DNA from: Verrucomicrobiia bacterium
GTDB lineage: Bacteria; Verrucomicrobiota; Verrucomicrobiia; Verrucomicrobiales; DEV007
Assembly (NCBI GenBank): GCA_030427505.1
Contig: JAUICH010000013.1
Span: forward strand, 1 to 64,000
Reading direction: 5' to 3'
DNA length: 64,000 nt
How positions within the stretch are numbered: the stretch's first letter is position 1; every line of letters starts with the position of its first letter. A program made the translations under genes and the position numbers. This document shows positions 50,252-57,648 of the stretch, in pieces. Below the pieces are notes generated by a model. That model searched no databases and was not told the origin of the DNA. It saw only the letters and a list, made by a program, of their open reading frames with translations.

Positions 50252-50382
50252 CAGGAGCGCCGGTGGGCACTTGCCGTCACTTTAGGAAAAGTTTCTGCTC
50301 CTGTCGCGGCCAGAATTCAGTTGTCAGGCTTCGCCCAATAATGAAGCATCAAGTCCCCTCCTTCAAATCTACCCTTTTTTAC

Positions 50383-51141
50383 ATGGAAAAGCGCTTTCAA
50401 GACCAGGTAGCCATCGTCACCGGCGGCGCGGACGGCATTGGCAAAGAAATCACTCAGCGTCTTCTCACGGAAGGGGCCACCGTAGTCATCTTCGATCGGA
50501 ACACGGCGCTGGCCGAAGAAACCTGCCAGGCTTTCGCCGGAGAGGGGCTGAATAATGTGTCCGCCGTGAGCGTGGACGTGGCGGACGACGCGGATGTGTC
50601 TGGCGCCATCAGCAAGGTGGTCGAGACACACGGAAAGCTGGACGTGGTGGTGCACTGCGCCGGCATCGTGGGACCCAACGCCACCAAGATGGTGGACGTG
50701 GACGTGGCGGACTTCGACAAAGTCTATGAGATCAACCTTCGCGGGTCCTTCCTCATCACCAAATACGCCCTGAAGGTCATGGAGCCGAACAATTATGGGC
50801 GCATCCTGCTGTTTGCCTCCATTGCCGGAAAGGAAGGGAACGCGGGAATGGCGGCCTACTCCGCCACTAAGGCCGGGGTCATTGGCCTGGTGAAGACGGC
50901 GGGCAAGGAGTTCGCGGAGACGGGCATTACCGTCAACGCCATTGCTCCGGCGGTCATTCGCACCGCCATGGTGGAAGCGCTGGACCCCTGGCAAATCACC
51001 TACATGACGGACAAGATTCCCATGAAACGTTGCGGAACGCTGGAAGAGGTGGCGGCTTTGAGTTGCTGGATCGTATCCAAAGAAGCGAGCTTCAACACCG
51101 GCTACACCTTCGACCTCACCGGAGGACGGGCCACCTATTGA
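50383..51141 (+). CDS. SDR-family NAD(P)-dependent oxidoreductase (252 aa)
   Basis: Classical short-chain dehydrogenase: GGADGIGKEITQRLL cofactor motif, DVVVHCAGIVG (NAG variant), catalytic Ser in FASIAGKEG, YSATKAG as YxxxK, and an IAPAVIRTAM substrate loop. The start was set at MEKRFQD; an ATG at 50341 would add 14 residues. The sequence has the look of enzymes that oxidise sugar-acid or hydroxy-acid substrates, but the substrate is not fixed. It is followed by RidA and the PLP enzyme on the same strand. Confidence 0.93.
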   Translation: MEKRFQDQVAIVTGGADGIGKEITQRLLTEGATVVIFDRNTALAEETCQAFAGEGLNNVSAVSVDVADDADVSGAISKVVETHGKLDVVVHCAGIVGPNATKMVDVDVADFDKVYEINLRGSFLITKYALKVMEPNNYGRILLFASIAGKEGNAGMAAYSATKAGVIGLVKTAGKEFAETGITVNAIAPAVIRTAMVEALDPWQITYMTDKIPMKRCGTLEEVAALSCWIVSKEASFNTGYTFDLTGGRATY

Positions 51142-51210
51142 TTTCGGTTTTCTCTATTGTTCGAACTCATTCATTAACCAAACAACGAATCGCATTTTCC
51201 ATTTTCCCGC

Positions 51211-51675
51211 ATGAGCGCAGACGCCAAACTCCAGGAACTCGGCCTGACCCTTCCGCCCGCCCCCAAAGCCATGGGGGTCTACAAGCCCATCGTCATCGTG
51301 GGTAATCTGGCTTACCTTTCCGGCCATGGGCCGCTGCTGGATGACGGGTCGGGCTTTGAAACCGGCCGGGTGGGGGAGGACCTGGATCTGGAGGCGGGAA
51401 ACGCCGCCGCCCGCCGCACGGGGCTGGCGCTGCTCGCCACGCTGAAGGAGGCGCTGGGTTCCCTGGACCGCGTCGCACGGGTGGTCAAGGTGCTCGGCCT
51501 CGTCAATTGCACCAGCGACTTTTCCCAGCAGCCCCAGGTCATCAATGGGTTTTCCGAACTCATGGCGGAAGTCTTTGGAGAAGACGCGGGCGTGGGCGCC
51601 CGCAGCGCCATCGGAACCAACGTGCTTCCGGGTAATATCCCAGTGGAGATTGAAATGATTGTCGAATTGAAGTAA
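51211..51675 (+). CDS. RidA-family enamine/imine deaminase (154 aa)
   Basis: RidA (YjgF) family of the longer subtype with LGLTLPPAPKAMGVYKPIVIVGNLAYLSGHGP at the start, then a central VVKVLGLVNCTSDFSQQPQVINGFSELM and the C-terminal VGARSAIGTNVLPGNIPVEIEM, where the Arg of the R-x-x-x-G motif is present. RidA hydrolyses reactive 2-aminoacrylate made by PLP-dependent dehydratases. It stands directly before such an enzyme. Confidence 0.92.
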   Translation: MSADAKLQELGLTLPPAPKAMGVYKPIVIVGNLAYLSGHGPLLDDGSGFETGRVGEDLDLEAGNAAARRTGLALLATLKEALGSLDRVARVVKVLGLVNCTSDFSQQPQVINGFSELMAEVFGEDAGVGARSAIGTNVLPGNIPVEIEMIVELK

Positions 51676-51747
51676 GCAGAAAAGGTGAAAAAGAAACTTG
51701 GCGACATCACGGCGGCGATCTCCGTTTCCTCTCTGAAGGCGGCGATC

Positions 51748-52914
51748 ATGGAGCGGCCGTGGTTTGAGGTTGCCAACGTGGGTGAAGTGGCTTCTCCGGC
51801 GCTGCTGGTCTACCCGGAGCGGGTGCGGCAGAACATCCAGCGCATGCTCGACCTGGTGGGGGGAGCGGCGCACCGGCTTAGACCTCATGTTAAGACTCAC
51901 AAACTCGCGCCGGTGGTCCGGATGCAGTTGGAAGCCGGGATCGCGCAGTTCAAGGCGGCCACCATCGCGGAGTGCGAAATGGCATCCCGTGCCGGGGCCC
52001 TGGATGTCTTGCTGGCCTACCAGCCCGTGGGGCCCACCGCCAAGCGCCTGCTGAAACTGGCTGAGAAAGACCGGGACACGCTTTTCTCCACCGTGGTGGA
52101 CAATCTCGATTCCGCCGCCGCCCTGTCAGCGGTCTTTGCCAAGCCGGTTAAGAAGGGCAACGCCGGTACGCTGCCGGTGTACGTGGATCTTGACTGCGGG
52201 CAACATCGCACTGGTATTTCCGTGGGGCCGGAAGCGCTCGATCTTTGCAACAAGCTCGCCACCGGGGCATTCCCAGGTCTCGAGTTCGGCGGGCTGCACG
52301 TTTACGACGGGCACATCCACGATCCGGGACAGATAGACCGTCAGCGCCGCTTTGTGGAAGCGATCGCGCCGGTGGAAAGCTTCATCACCGAGTTGCAGAA
52401 GAACGGCACTCCGGTGCCGCTCGTGATTGGGGGCGGCTCTCCCACCTTTGCTCTCCACTCTAACGAAGGGGGCTCCGCTAGAACCCGCTGGCAGTGTAGT
52501 CCGGGGACCACTTTGTTCTGGGACGCGGGCTATGGGGAGAACTTTCCCGACCTGGGGTTTGTCCCTGCCGCGGCCCTCCTGACGCGTATCATCAGCAAGC
52601 CCACGCCCAACCGCGTGTGCCTGGACCTGGGGCATAAGAGCGTGGCGGCGGAGAATCCCCTGGAGCGGAGAGTTCGTTTCCTGAACCTGCCGGACGCGGA
52701 ACTGGCTAAGCCCGTGGCACACAGTGAAGAACACCTGGTCCTGGAGTTGCCGGAAGCCGCAGCCGCGGATCTGCGCGTGGGCCAGGAAATCTACGGCCTG
52801 CCCTGGCACATTTGTCCCACCGTCAATCTTCACGGAGAGGCCGTCGTGGTGGAAAACCGGGAGGTGGTGGAAACTTGGCCCATCGATGCCCGGAACCGGA
52901 AGATAACCATCTAA
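51748..52914 (+). CDS. Fold-III PLP enzyme, D-serine dehydratase/D-threonine aldolase-like (388 aa)
   Basis: N-terminal alanine-racemase-type barrel and C-terminal D-ser dehydratase-like domain. The PLP lysine lies in RPHVKTHKLAPV. Motifs include VYVDLDCGQHRTGI, GGLHVYDGHIHD, VIGGGSPTF, and a C-terminal zinc H-x-C in GLPWHICPTVNLHGE. The start was set at ATG (MERPWFEVANVG), which begins as family members do; a GTG at 51685 lies 10 bp after the RidA gene and would add 21 residues. Metal-dependent release of 2-aminoacrylate from D-serine, or cleavage of D-threonine, is the family chemistry. Coupled RidA favours the dehydratase. Confidence 0.88.
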   Translation: MERPWFEVANVGEVASPALLVYPERVRQNIQRMLDLVGGAAHRLRPHVKTHKLAPVVRMQLEAGIAQFKAATIAECEMASRAGALDVLLAYQPVGPTAKRLLKLAEKDRDTLFSTVVDNLDSAAALSAVFAKPVKKGNAGTLPVYVDLDCGQHRTGISVGPEALDLCNKLATGAFPGLEFGGLHVYDGHIHDPGQIDRQRRFVEAIAPVESFITELQKNGTPVPLVIGGGSPTFALHSNEGGSARTRWQCSPGTTLFWDAGYGENFPDLGFVPAAALLTRIISKPTPNRVCLDLGHKSVAAENPLERRVRFLNLPDAELAKPVAHSEEHLVLELPEAAAADLRVGQEIYGLPWHICPTVNLHGEAVVVENREVVETWPIDARNRKITI

Positions 52915-52933
52915 ACCGGTAAACGTTCAAAAA

Positions 52934-52968
52934 AATCCAGAAAAATAAAATTTGTGCTTTTCTGGATT
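52934..52968 (+). terminator. Hairpin after the PLP-enzyme gene
   Basis: AATCCAGAAAA at 52934 pairs perfectly with TTTTCTGGATT at 52958 (11 bp) around a 13-nt loop. The A-run on one side and T-run on the other suit a bidirectional terminator. Confidence 0.65.
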
Positions 52969-53171
52969 GGTCTGAACTTCCCGTAATGTGAGACCCGCTG
53001 TTTTTGGGCTCGCTTATTCGGGTAAAACGATTCTTTTCAAACTCTTCTGCGCCGAGGCGGACGCTCCCTTCTTTGTTCCAAGGAACGCGCCAAATTCCCG
53101 AAGCCGATCTGATTGGTGGAAACCCGTGCACCCGAAGTTAACCAAGCACCTGATTGTAAGAAAGTAAGTCG

Positions 53172-53528
53172 ATGAAACTGTATGTTGGGAATATTCCCTA
53201 TGGCGCCTCGGAAGAGGATGTAAGAGAGCTGTTTGCCGAATTCGAACCTCTGTCGGATTTCTATTTTCCGATGGACCGGGATACTGGACGTCCTCGTGGC
53301 TTTGCGTTTGTAACGCTGGGCAGCAAGGAGCAGGGTGAAGAAGTGATCCGCCGTCTGGACGGTCACGAAGTGGACGGACGCGCGCTGCGTGTGAGCGAAG
53401 CTCGCGAGCGGGAAAGAAGCGGTGGAGGCGGTGGCTTCCAGCGTGGCGGCGGACGCCGCGATGGCGGTGGCGGCGGAGACCGTGGCGATCGCCGTGGACC
53501 GGGCGGACCGAGAAGGTCTTTCCGCTAA
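53172..53528 (+). CDS. Glycine-rich RRM RNA-binding protein (118 aa)
   Basis: A single RRM domain with RNP2 KLYVGNIPYG at the start and RNP1 RGFAFVTLG, followed by a Gly/Arg-rich tail (SGGGGGFQRGGGRRD and similar) ending RRSFR. This is the cyanobacterial/bacterial Rbp type. It binds RNA in the cytoplasm and is often induced by cold. The GC-rich leader and an own terminator suggest a single-gene unit. Confidence 0.95.
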   Translation: MKLYVGNIPYGASEEDVRELFAEFEPLSDFYFPMDRDTGRPRGFAFVTLGSKEQGEEVIRRLDGHEVDGRALRVSEARERERSGGGGGFQRGGGRRDGGGGGDRGDRRGPGGPRRSFR

Positions 53529-53589
53529 ACGATAGCATCTTAAAAAATCTCAGGCACGCGGCAGCCGGAAAATGCCGCAAAAAGAAATC

Positions 53590-53643
53590 TGGCCGGGGTG
53601 GCTTGATCGTTCCAATGATCGAGTACCCGGCCATGTTTTTTTG
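53590..53643 (+). terminator. Rho-independent terminator after the RRM gene
   Basis: TGGCCGGG at 53590 pairs with CCCGGCCA at 53626-53633, extended inside by TTGATCG / TGATCGA-type pairs, followed by TG then a run of seven T. Confidence 0.85.
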
Positions 53644-53703
53644 CTGGATAGTCTCTTAGACTGGAACTTGTCCTGCTGAAACTATTTAGGGTCTAGAAAA
53701 CCA

Positions 53704-53735
53704 AGACCTGAGATCGCAAGAGGGATCTCAGGTCT
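53704..53735 (+). promoter_or_regulatory. Perfect 12-bp hairpin in the slyD leader
   Basis: AGACCTGAGATC pairs with GATCTCAGGTCT around an 8-nt loop. It ends 5 bp before a GAGGAG ribosome site (53741-53746; ATG at 53755). It may stabilise the message or control translation; it lacks a U-tract, so it is not a standard terminator. Confidence 0.55.
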
Positions 53736-53754
53736 AACCAGAGGAGTTATTGCC

Positions 53755-54237
53755 ATGCAAGTAAGTGAAGGAAAGGTCGTAGCCATCAAATACACGCTTA
53801 AAGATGACGACGGAGATGTCGTGGACAGCAATCAGGAAGGTGCGCCATTGCCCTATCTCCACGGGGCGCGGAACATCGTGAAGGGGCTCGAAACTGCCCT
53901 GGAAGGTAAGCAGGCCGGCGATCAGGTGGCCGTGATGGTGCCACCGGCGGATGGTTATGGAGAGTGGATGCCGGGCATGGAAATCTCAGTACCCCGGGAC
54001 CGCTTTCCCCAGGGAGAGAACTTGGAGCCTGGCCTCCGTTTCCAGGCGCCCACCAAGAATGGGCCCCACGTTTTCACCATCACCGAGATCTCGGACGAAA
54101 ACATCAAGGCCGACGGTAACCATCCCTTGGCTGGAGAGAACCTGCACTTCGAAGTGGAAGTCGTGGAAGTCCGCGACGCCACCCAGGAAGAGCTGGACCA
54201 CGGCCACGTACACGGCCCCGGCGGTCACCATCACTAA
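53755..54237 (+). CDS. slyD: SlyD-type FKBP peptidyl-prolyl isomerase (160 aa)
   Basis: SlyD architecture: an FKBP half at the start (YTLKDDDGDVVDS, LPYLHGARNIVKGLETALEG), an inserted flap domain (ISVPRDRFPQGENLEPG-type), return to the FKBP domain (NHPLAGENLHFEVEVVEVRDAT) and a His-rich tail GHVHGPGGHHH that binds metals. It acts as a cytoplasmic chaperone and prolyl isomerase, with nickel storage in some species. HypB also occurs in this genome region, and SlyD can assist HypB, but no operon link is seen. Confidence 0.95.
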   Translation: MQVSEGKVVAIKYTLKDDDGDVVDSNQEGAPLPYLHGARNIVKGLETALEGKQAGDQVAVMVPPADGYGEWMPGMEISVPRDRFPQGENLEPGLRFQAPTKNGPHVFTITEISDENIKADGNHPLAGENLHFEVEVVEVRDATQEELDHGHVHGPGGHHH

Positions 54238-54250
54238 GGAGTGTCTTTCA

Positions 54251-54288
54251 CCCCCGGGAGCCGGCCGCATGGCGGGTTCCCCCGGGGG
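54251..54288 (+). terminator. GC-rich hairpin after slyD
   Basis: CCCCCGGG at 54251 pairs with CCCGGGGG at 54281-54288 around a 22-nt loop. No U-tract follows, so its role as a terminator is uncertain. Confidence 0.35.
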
Positions 54289-54353
54289 GCGCGCTTCGTT
54301 CGCGGCGCACACTCGCCGCTTGTCAGGGTGGGGGTAGCTGGTTAGCTTTCCCC

Positions 54354-57300
54354 ATGGCCGCGTCGCCAGATAAGCGGACGGAAGTCTTTGTTTCCGCCAC
54401 TTCCGGTGACCTGAGAAGCGTTCGGGCTCTGGTCAAGGAAGGCCTGCTGACCATGGGGTGCTACCCCGTGGAGCAGACGAATTTTCCTCCGGACTACCGC
54501 AGTGTCTTGGAGATGCTGGAGGAGAAGATCGCCAGCTGTGACGCGGTCATTCACATTGTCGGCTGCCGCTATGGCGCGGAGCCGGACCCTCATGCCCTTC
54601 CGGAAGAGGCGGACCGGAAATCCTACACTCAGTTGGAGGCGGACATGGCCCGCCGCCTAAAGAAGAAGCTCTTTGTCTTTTTCTGCCCGGACGACTTTCC
54701 CTACGACGAAGAACCGGACGAAGAGCCGGAAGACAAGCGGGCCCTGCAGCGGGCCTATCGCATTCAGGTCGCTGAAGACAGCCGGCGGCTTCGGAACAAG
54801 GTCCACGACCGTGAAGACGTGGCCCGTCAGGTCCGGGAGCTTCAGTTGGAGATCCAGCGGCTGGCCACGGCGGTGTCCAGTCATCGCCGGCGAATTGCTG
54901 CCCTGTGCATTGCCGGAGTACTGGCGTTGGGTACGGTGGGAGCGGGGCTCTGGCTGTGGGTGCCCCATGTCATCGAAGAAAGCCAGAAGGTGGATGAAGA
55001 GGGCCTGAGGGCGAACTATCGGCGCTTGGTCGAAAAGGCTTTTGAAGAGAAAAAGGCTGAGGCGGAAGCGCGTGGGGCCTCCTGGAGAGAGATCGAGCAA
55101 CTGGCCAGTGCGCGCGATCAGCAACTCGCTGAAGTCGAGCACAGCGTGGAAGCGATTCGCCGCGCCTTCGCGGAAGACGAGGCCAACCCGGTCTACCGCG
55201 ACGCGGTCAAGGTGCTCGACCAGGAAGGACCCGAAGAAATGCTCGCGTTCCTGCGCCACCGCGGCGGAGATATCTCCGCCATGGTCGAGTCCCAGAAGAA
55301 CCGGCGAGACAGGGAGGAAAAAGCGCTTCGCGAAAGCCTGCGCCCGTGGCTGTTGGAGGGCGACGCGTTGGAAAAACAACTGGAGTGGGACACCGCCATC
55401 GCCAAATTCGAGCAGATCGTGGAGGCGGCGCCCCAGTGGACCGAACCGTCGATCCGTCTGGCGATTCTGCTCCGAAGGCGGGGCATTGTCGTGGACCCTG
55501 AACTGGGGAATTCATACCTGGAACGGGCCGTGCGGCTCTACCGGTTCGCGGCGGAGGAGGCCAGCCGTGAAGGGAACACCCATCTGCGGGCGGAGATCCT
55601 GAACAATGTGGGGACCGTTTTTTCCGAGCAGGGGATCCGGGGCGAGGGGGAATCGAGCCGGGACATTCTAGATCAGGCCATCCAGGCCTACCGTGACGCG
55701 CTGAGCCTGATCACCCCGAAAGACGAACCTCAGCTCTGGGCGATTATTCAGAACAATCTGGGTTCCTCCCTGGAAGACTTGTCCTTGCGGGTGGAGGGCG
55801 GCGAACGGGCAACACTGTTGCAACAGGCGGAGACCGCGTTCGAAGAGGCATTCCAAGTGAGGACCCGCGAGAAGGATCCCGATGGCTGGGCCAAAGCTCA
55901 GAACAACCTGGCACTCGTGTATCTGACCCAGTCAGACTATCTCGAAGCACAGGAAGCTCGGGACAAGCTGGTAAAGGCCGAAGCGGCCTTTCGGAAGGCG
56001 CAGGAGGTCTATACTCGCGAGTCATTCCCAGAGTTCTGGTCCGCCGTGGAGAGCAACCGGGGTAACGCGTTGTTGGACCAGGGGAGGCGGGCTTCTGACG
56101 AAGGGGAGAACCGGCGGTTGATCCGTCTGGCGATTGAGACCTACCAAAACGCCCTGGAAGAACGGCCCCAGGAAGTTTCGCCACAACCTTGGGCGGCGTC
56201 TCAAACGAACCTGGGAAATGCCTACAAAGCCCTGGCAGATCGCTCGGAGGGAAAGGAACGCCAGGAGAACTTGGAGAGATCCGTGGCCGCCTATCACCGT
56301 TCCTTGGAAGTAAGAACTCGGGAGGAACTGCCGCAGGATTGGGCGGTCACCATGAACAGCCTGGGTAATGCCCTGAAGCAGCAGGCCTATGATCTGGAAG
56401 GTGAGGAGCGCAAGGCGCTTCTTAAAAAGGTAGAGCAGGCGTACCGGAGTGTCCTGGAAGAGCGGTCGCGGGAAAGCCTCCCCAGTGGGTGGGCCATGGC
56501 GCAGAACAACCTGGCGGTGGTGTTGGTCGATCTGGCTTACCTTGAAGAGGGAGAACCCGCTCTGGCATTGGTGCGGGACGCCGTGCAACGCTGCCGGGAG
56601 GCTCTCGAAGTCAGGACAAAGGAGGCGGACCCGCTGGCATGGGCACAGAGCCAGCACAACCTGGGCATCGCCTGCATCCGCTGGGCCGCCCTACTGGAGA
56701 ACGGTGAGGAAAAGCGTCAGCGCCAGGAAGAGGCGGTGTCCGCGTACCGGAAGGCGCTGGAAGTGCGCACGCCGGATGGCACCTTGCGAGACTGGGAAAA
56801 CTCCCAGAACCGGCTTTGCCATGCCTTGGTCGATCTCGGCCGGATGGTTGAGGAAGAGGAGAAGCGGGCGCTTTTTCAGGAGGCTGCGAAGCGGCTCGAA
56901 GCACTACGGACACATTTCCCGGAAAAAGTCAGCTACTACTCGCGGCTAGGCTTCGCCTACCACGAACTCCTGTTCGAGCCGGAAAAGGCCTTTGTCTTGC
57001 ACCGGTCCTGGCTGGCGGAGGAGCCGGACAGCCTGTCCGCACAGTTGGACTTCACGGAGACTCACCTGACGACGGGCCGGCTGAAAGAGTGCGTGGAACG
57101 AAGCCGGGTCATGCAGGACAAGATGGCAAGCGAAGGAGAGGTCAGTCGTCAGGCCTCCATGCTGGTGATCGAGGTCCTCGCCCTGTCCGGAGGCGAAAAG
57201 GAGACGGAGGCCGCGGAACGGCTAAAAGTGCTCGCGGATCTCGTGCGAAAACAGGAGCCGGACTTCCGCCTGGGCTGGGTCTGGGGCGGCACGCGTCACT

Positions 57301-57476
57301 TTGTGGAGACTTCATCGGTCCCGGGCATTGCCAAGCACCGGGCGTTCCTGCTCGCGCTGATCGACGCCGCGGGGGCGGGGGAACGAGACGAAATTCTCCC
57401 CAAGCTCAAGGCGGTCAAACTGACCGGCGAGGCGCCGGTCTTGGAACCGTCTGAGCTGCAGCCGGCTGGGAACTGA
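54354..57476 (+). CDS. DUF4062 (TIR-like)-transmembrane-TPR protein (1040 aa)
   Basis: The N-terminal 165 residues fit DUF4062, a TIR-like Rossmann domain: EVFVSATSGDLRSVRALVK, DAVIHIVGCRYGAEP, SYTQLEADMAR and KLFVFFCPDDFP. A transmembrane helix follows at about 181-203, then a coiled coil at 205-330. At least seven roughly 50-residue TPR-like repeats cover 390-860, each with the sense EVRTREEDP--WA--QNNLGNAL. DUF4062 occurs in signalling and defence-like proteins of multicellular and PVC bacteria. There is no NACHT or nuclease part. The reaction, if any, is unknown, so a sensory or defence role is inference. Confidence 0.82.
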   Translation: MAASPDKRTEVFVSATSGDLRSVRALVKEGLLTMGCYPVEQTNFPPDYRSVLEMLEEKIASCDAVIHIVGCRYGAEPDPHALPEEADRKSYTQLEADMARRLKKKLFVFFCPDDFPYDEEPDEEPEDKRALQRAYRIQVAEDSRRLRNKVHDREDVARQVRELQLEIQRLATAVSSHRRRIAALCIAGVLALGTVGAGLWLWVPHVIEESQKVDEEGLRANYRRLVEKAFEEKKAEAEARGASWREIEQLASARDQQLAEVEHSVEAIRRAFAEDEANPVYRDAVKVLDQEGPEEMLAFLRHRGGDISAMVESQKNRRDREEKALRESLRPWLLEGDALEKQLEWDTAIAKFEQIVEAAPQWTEPSIRLAILLRRRGIVVDPELGNSYLERAVRLYRFAAEEASREGNTHLRAEILNNVGTVFSEQGIRGEGESSRDILDQAIQAYRDALSLITPKDEPQLWAIIQNNLGSSLEDLSLRVEGGERATLLQQAETAFEEAFQVRTREKDPDGWAKAQNNLALVYLTQSDYLEAQEARDKLVKAEAAFRKAQEVYTRESFPEFWSAVESNRGNALLDQGRRASDEGENRRLIRLAIETYQNALEERPQEVSPQPWAASQTNLGNAYKALADRSEGKERQENLERSVAAYHRSLEVRTREELPQDWAVTMNSLGNALKQQAYDLEGEERKALLKKVEQAYRSVLEERSRESLPSGWAMAQNNLAVVLVDLAYLEEGEPALALVRDAVQRCREALEVRTKEADPLAWAQSQHNLGIACIRWAALLENGEEKRQRQEEAVSAYRKALEVRTPDGTLRDWENSQNRLCHALVDLGRMVEEEEKRALFQEAAKRLEALRTHFPEKVSYYSRLGFAYHELLFEPEKAFVLHRSWLAEEPDSLSAQLDFTETHLTTGRLKECVERSRVMQDKMASEGEVSRQASMLVIEVLALSGGEKETEAAERLKVLADLVRKQEPDFRLGWVWGGTRHFVETSSVPGIAKHRAFLLALIDAAGAGERDEILPKLKAVKLTGEAPVLEPSELQPAGN

Positions 57477-57512
57477 GGCCCGCCGGATATCACAAGGCAG
57501 AAACTGGAGGCT

Positions 57513-57648
57513 TAGGCAGTGTGGACAGATTGGGGAATGGGCCGGAAATGAAGAAAAAGAAAGAGAACTCAGCGCCGCGGAGCGGCGAATACCGGGAGAC
57601 GCGGCCCATTTTTTGGCTGGCTTCGTTCCCTCTCCACTCTATTGGGGA
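57513..57648. mobile_element. Partial copy of MITE element 1 at the aspS 3' end
   Basis: TAGGCAGTGTGGACAGATTG at 57513 and about 115 bp after it match the inverted complement of the right half of the element at 40508-40724, with scattered substitutions. The CGCCGC / GCGGCG hairpin stem is conserved (loop GGA instead of GAA). The other half and its terminal repeat are missing; it ends at the aspS stop codon. Confidence 0.75.
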
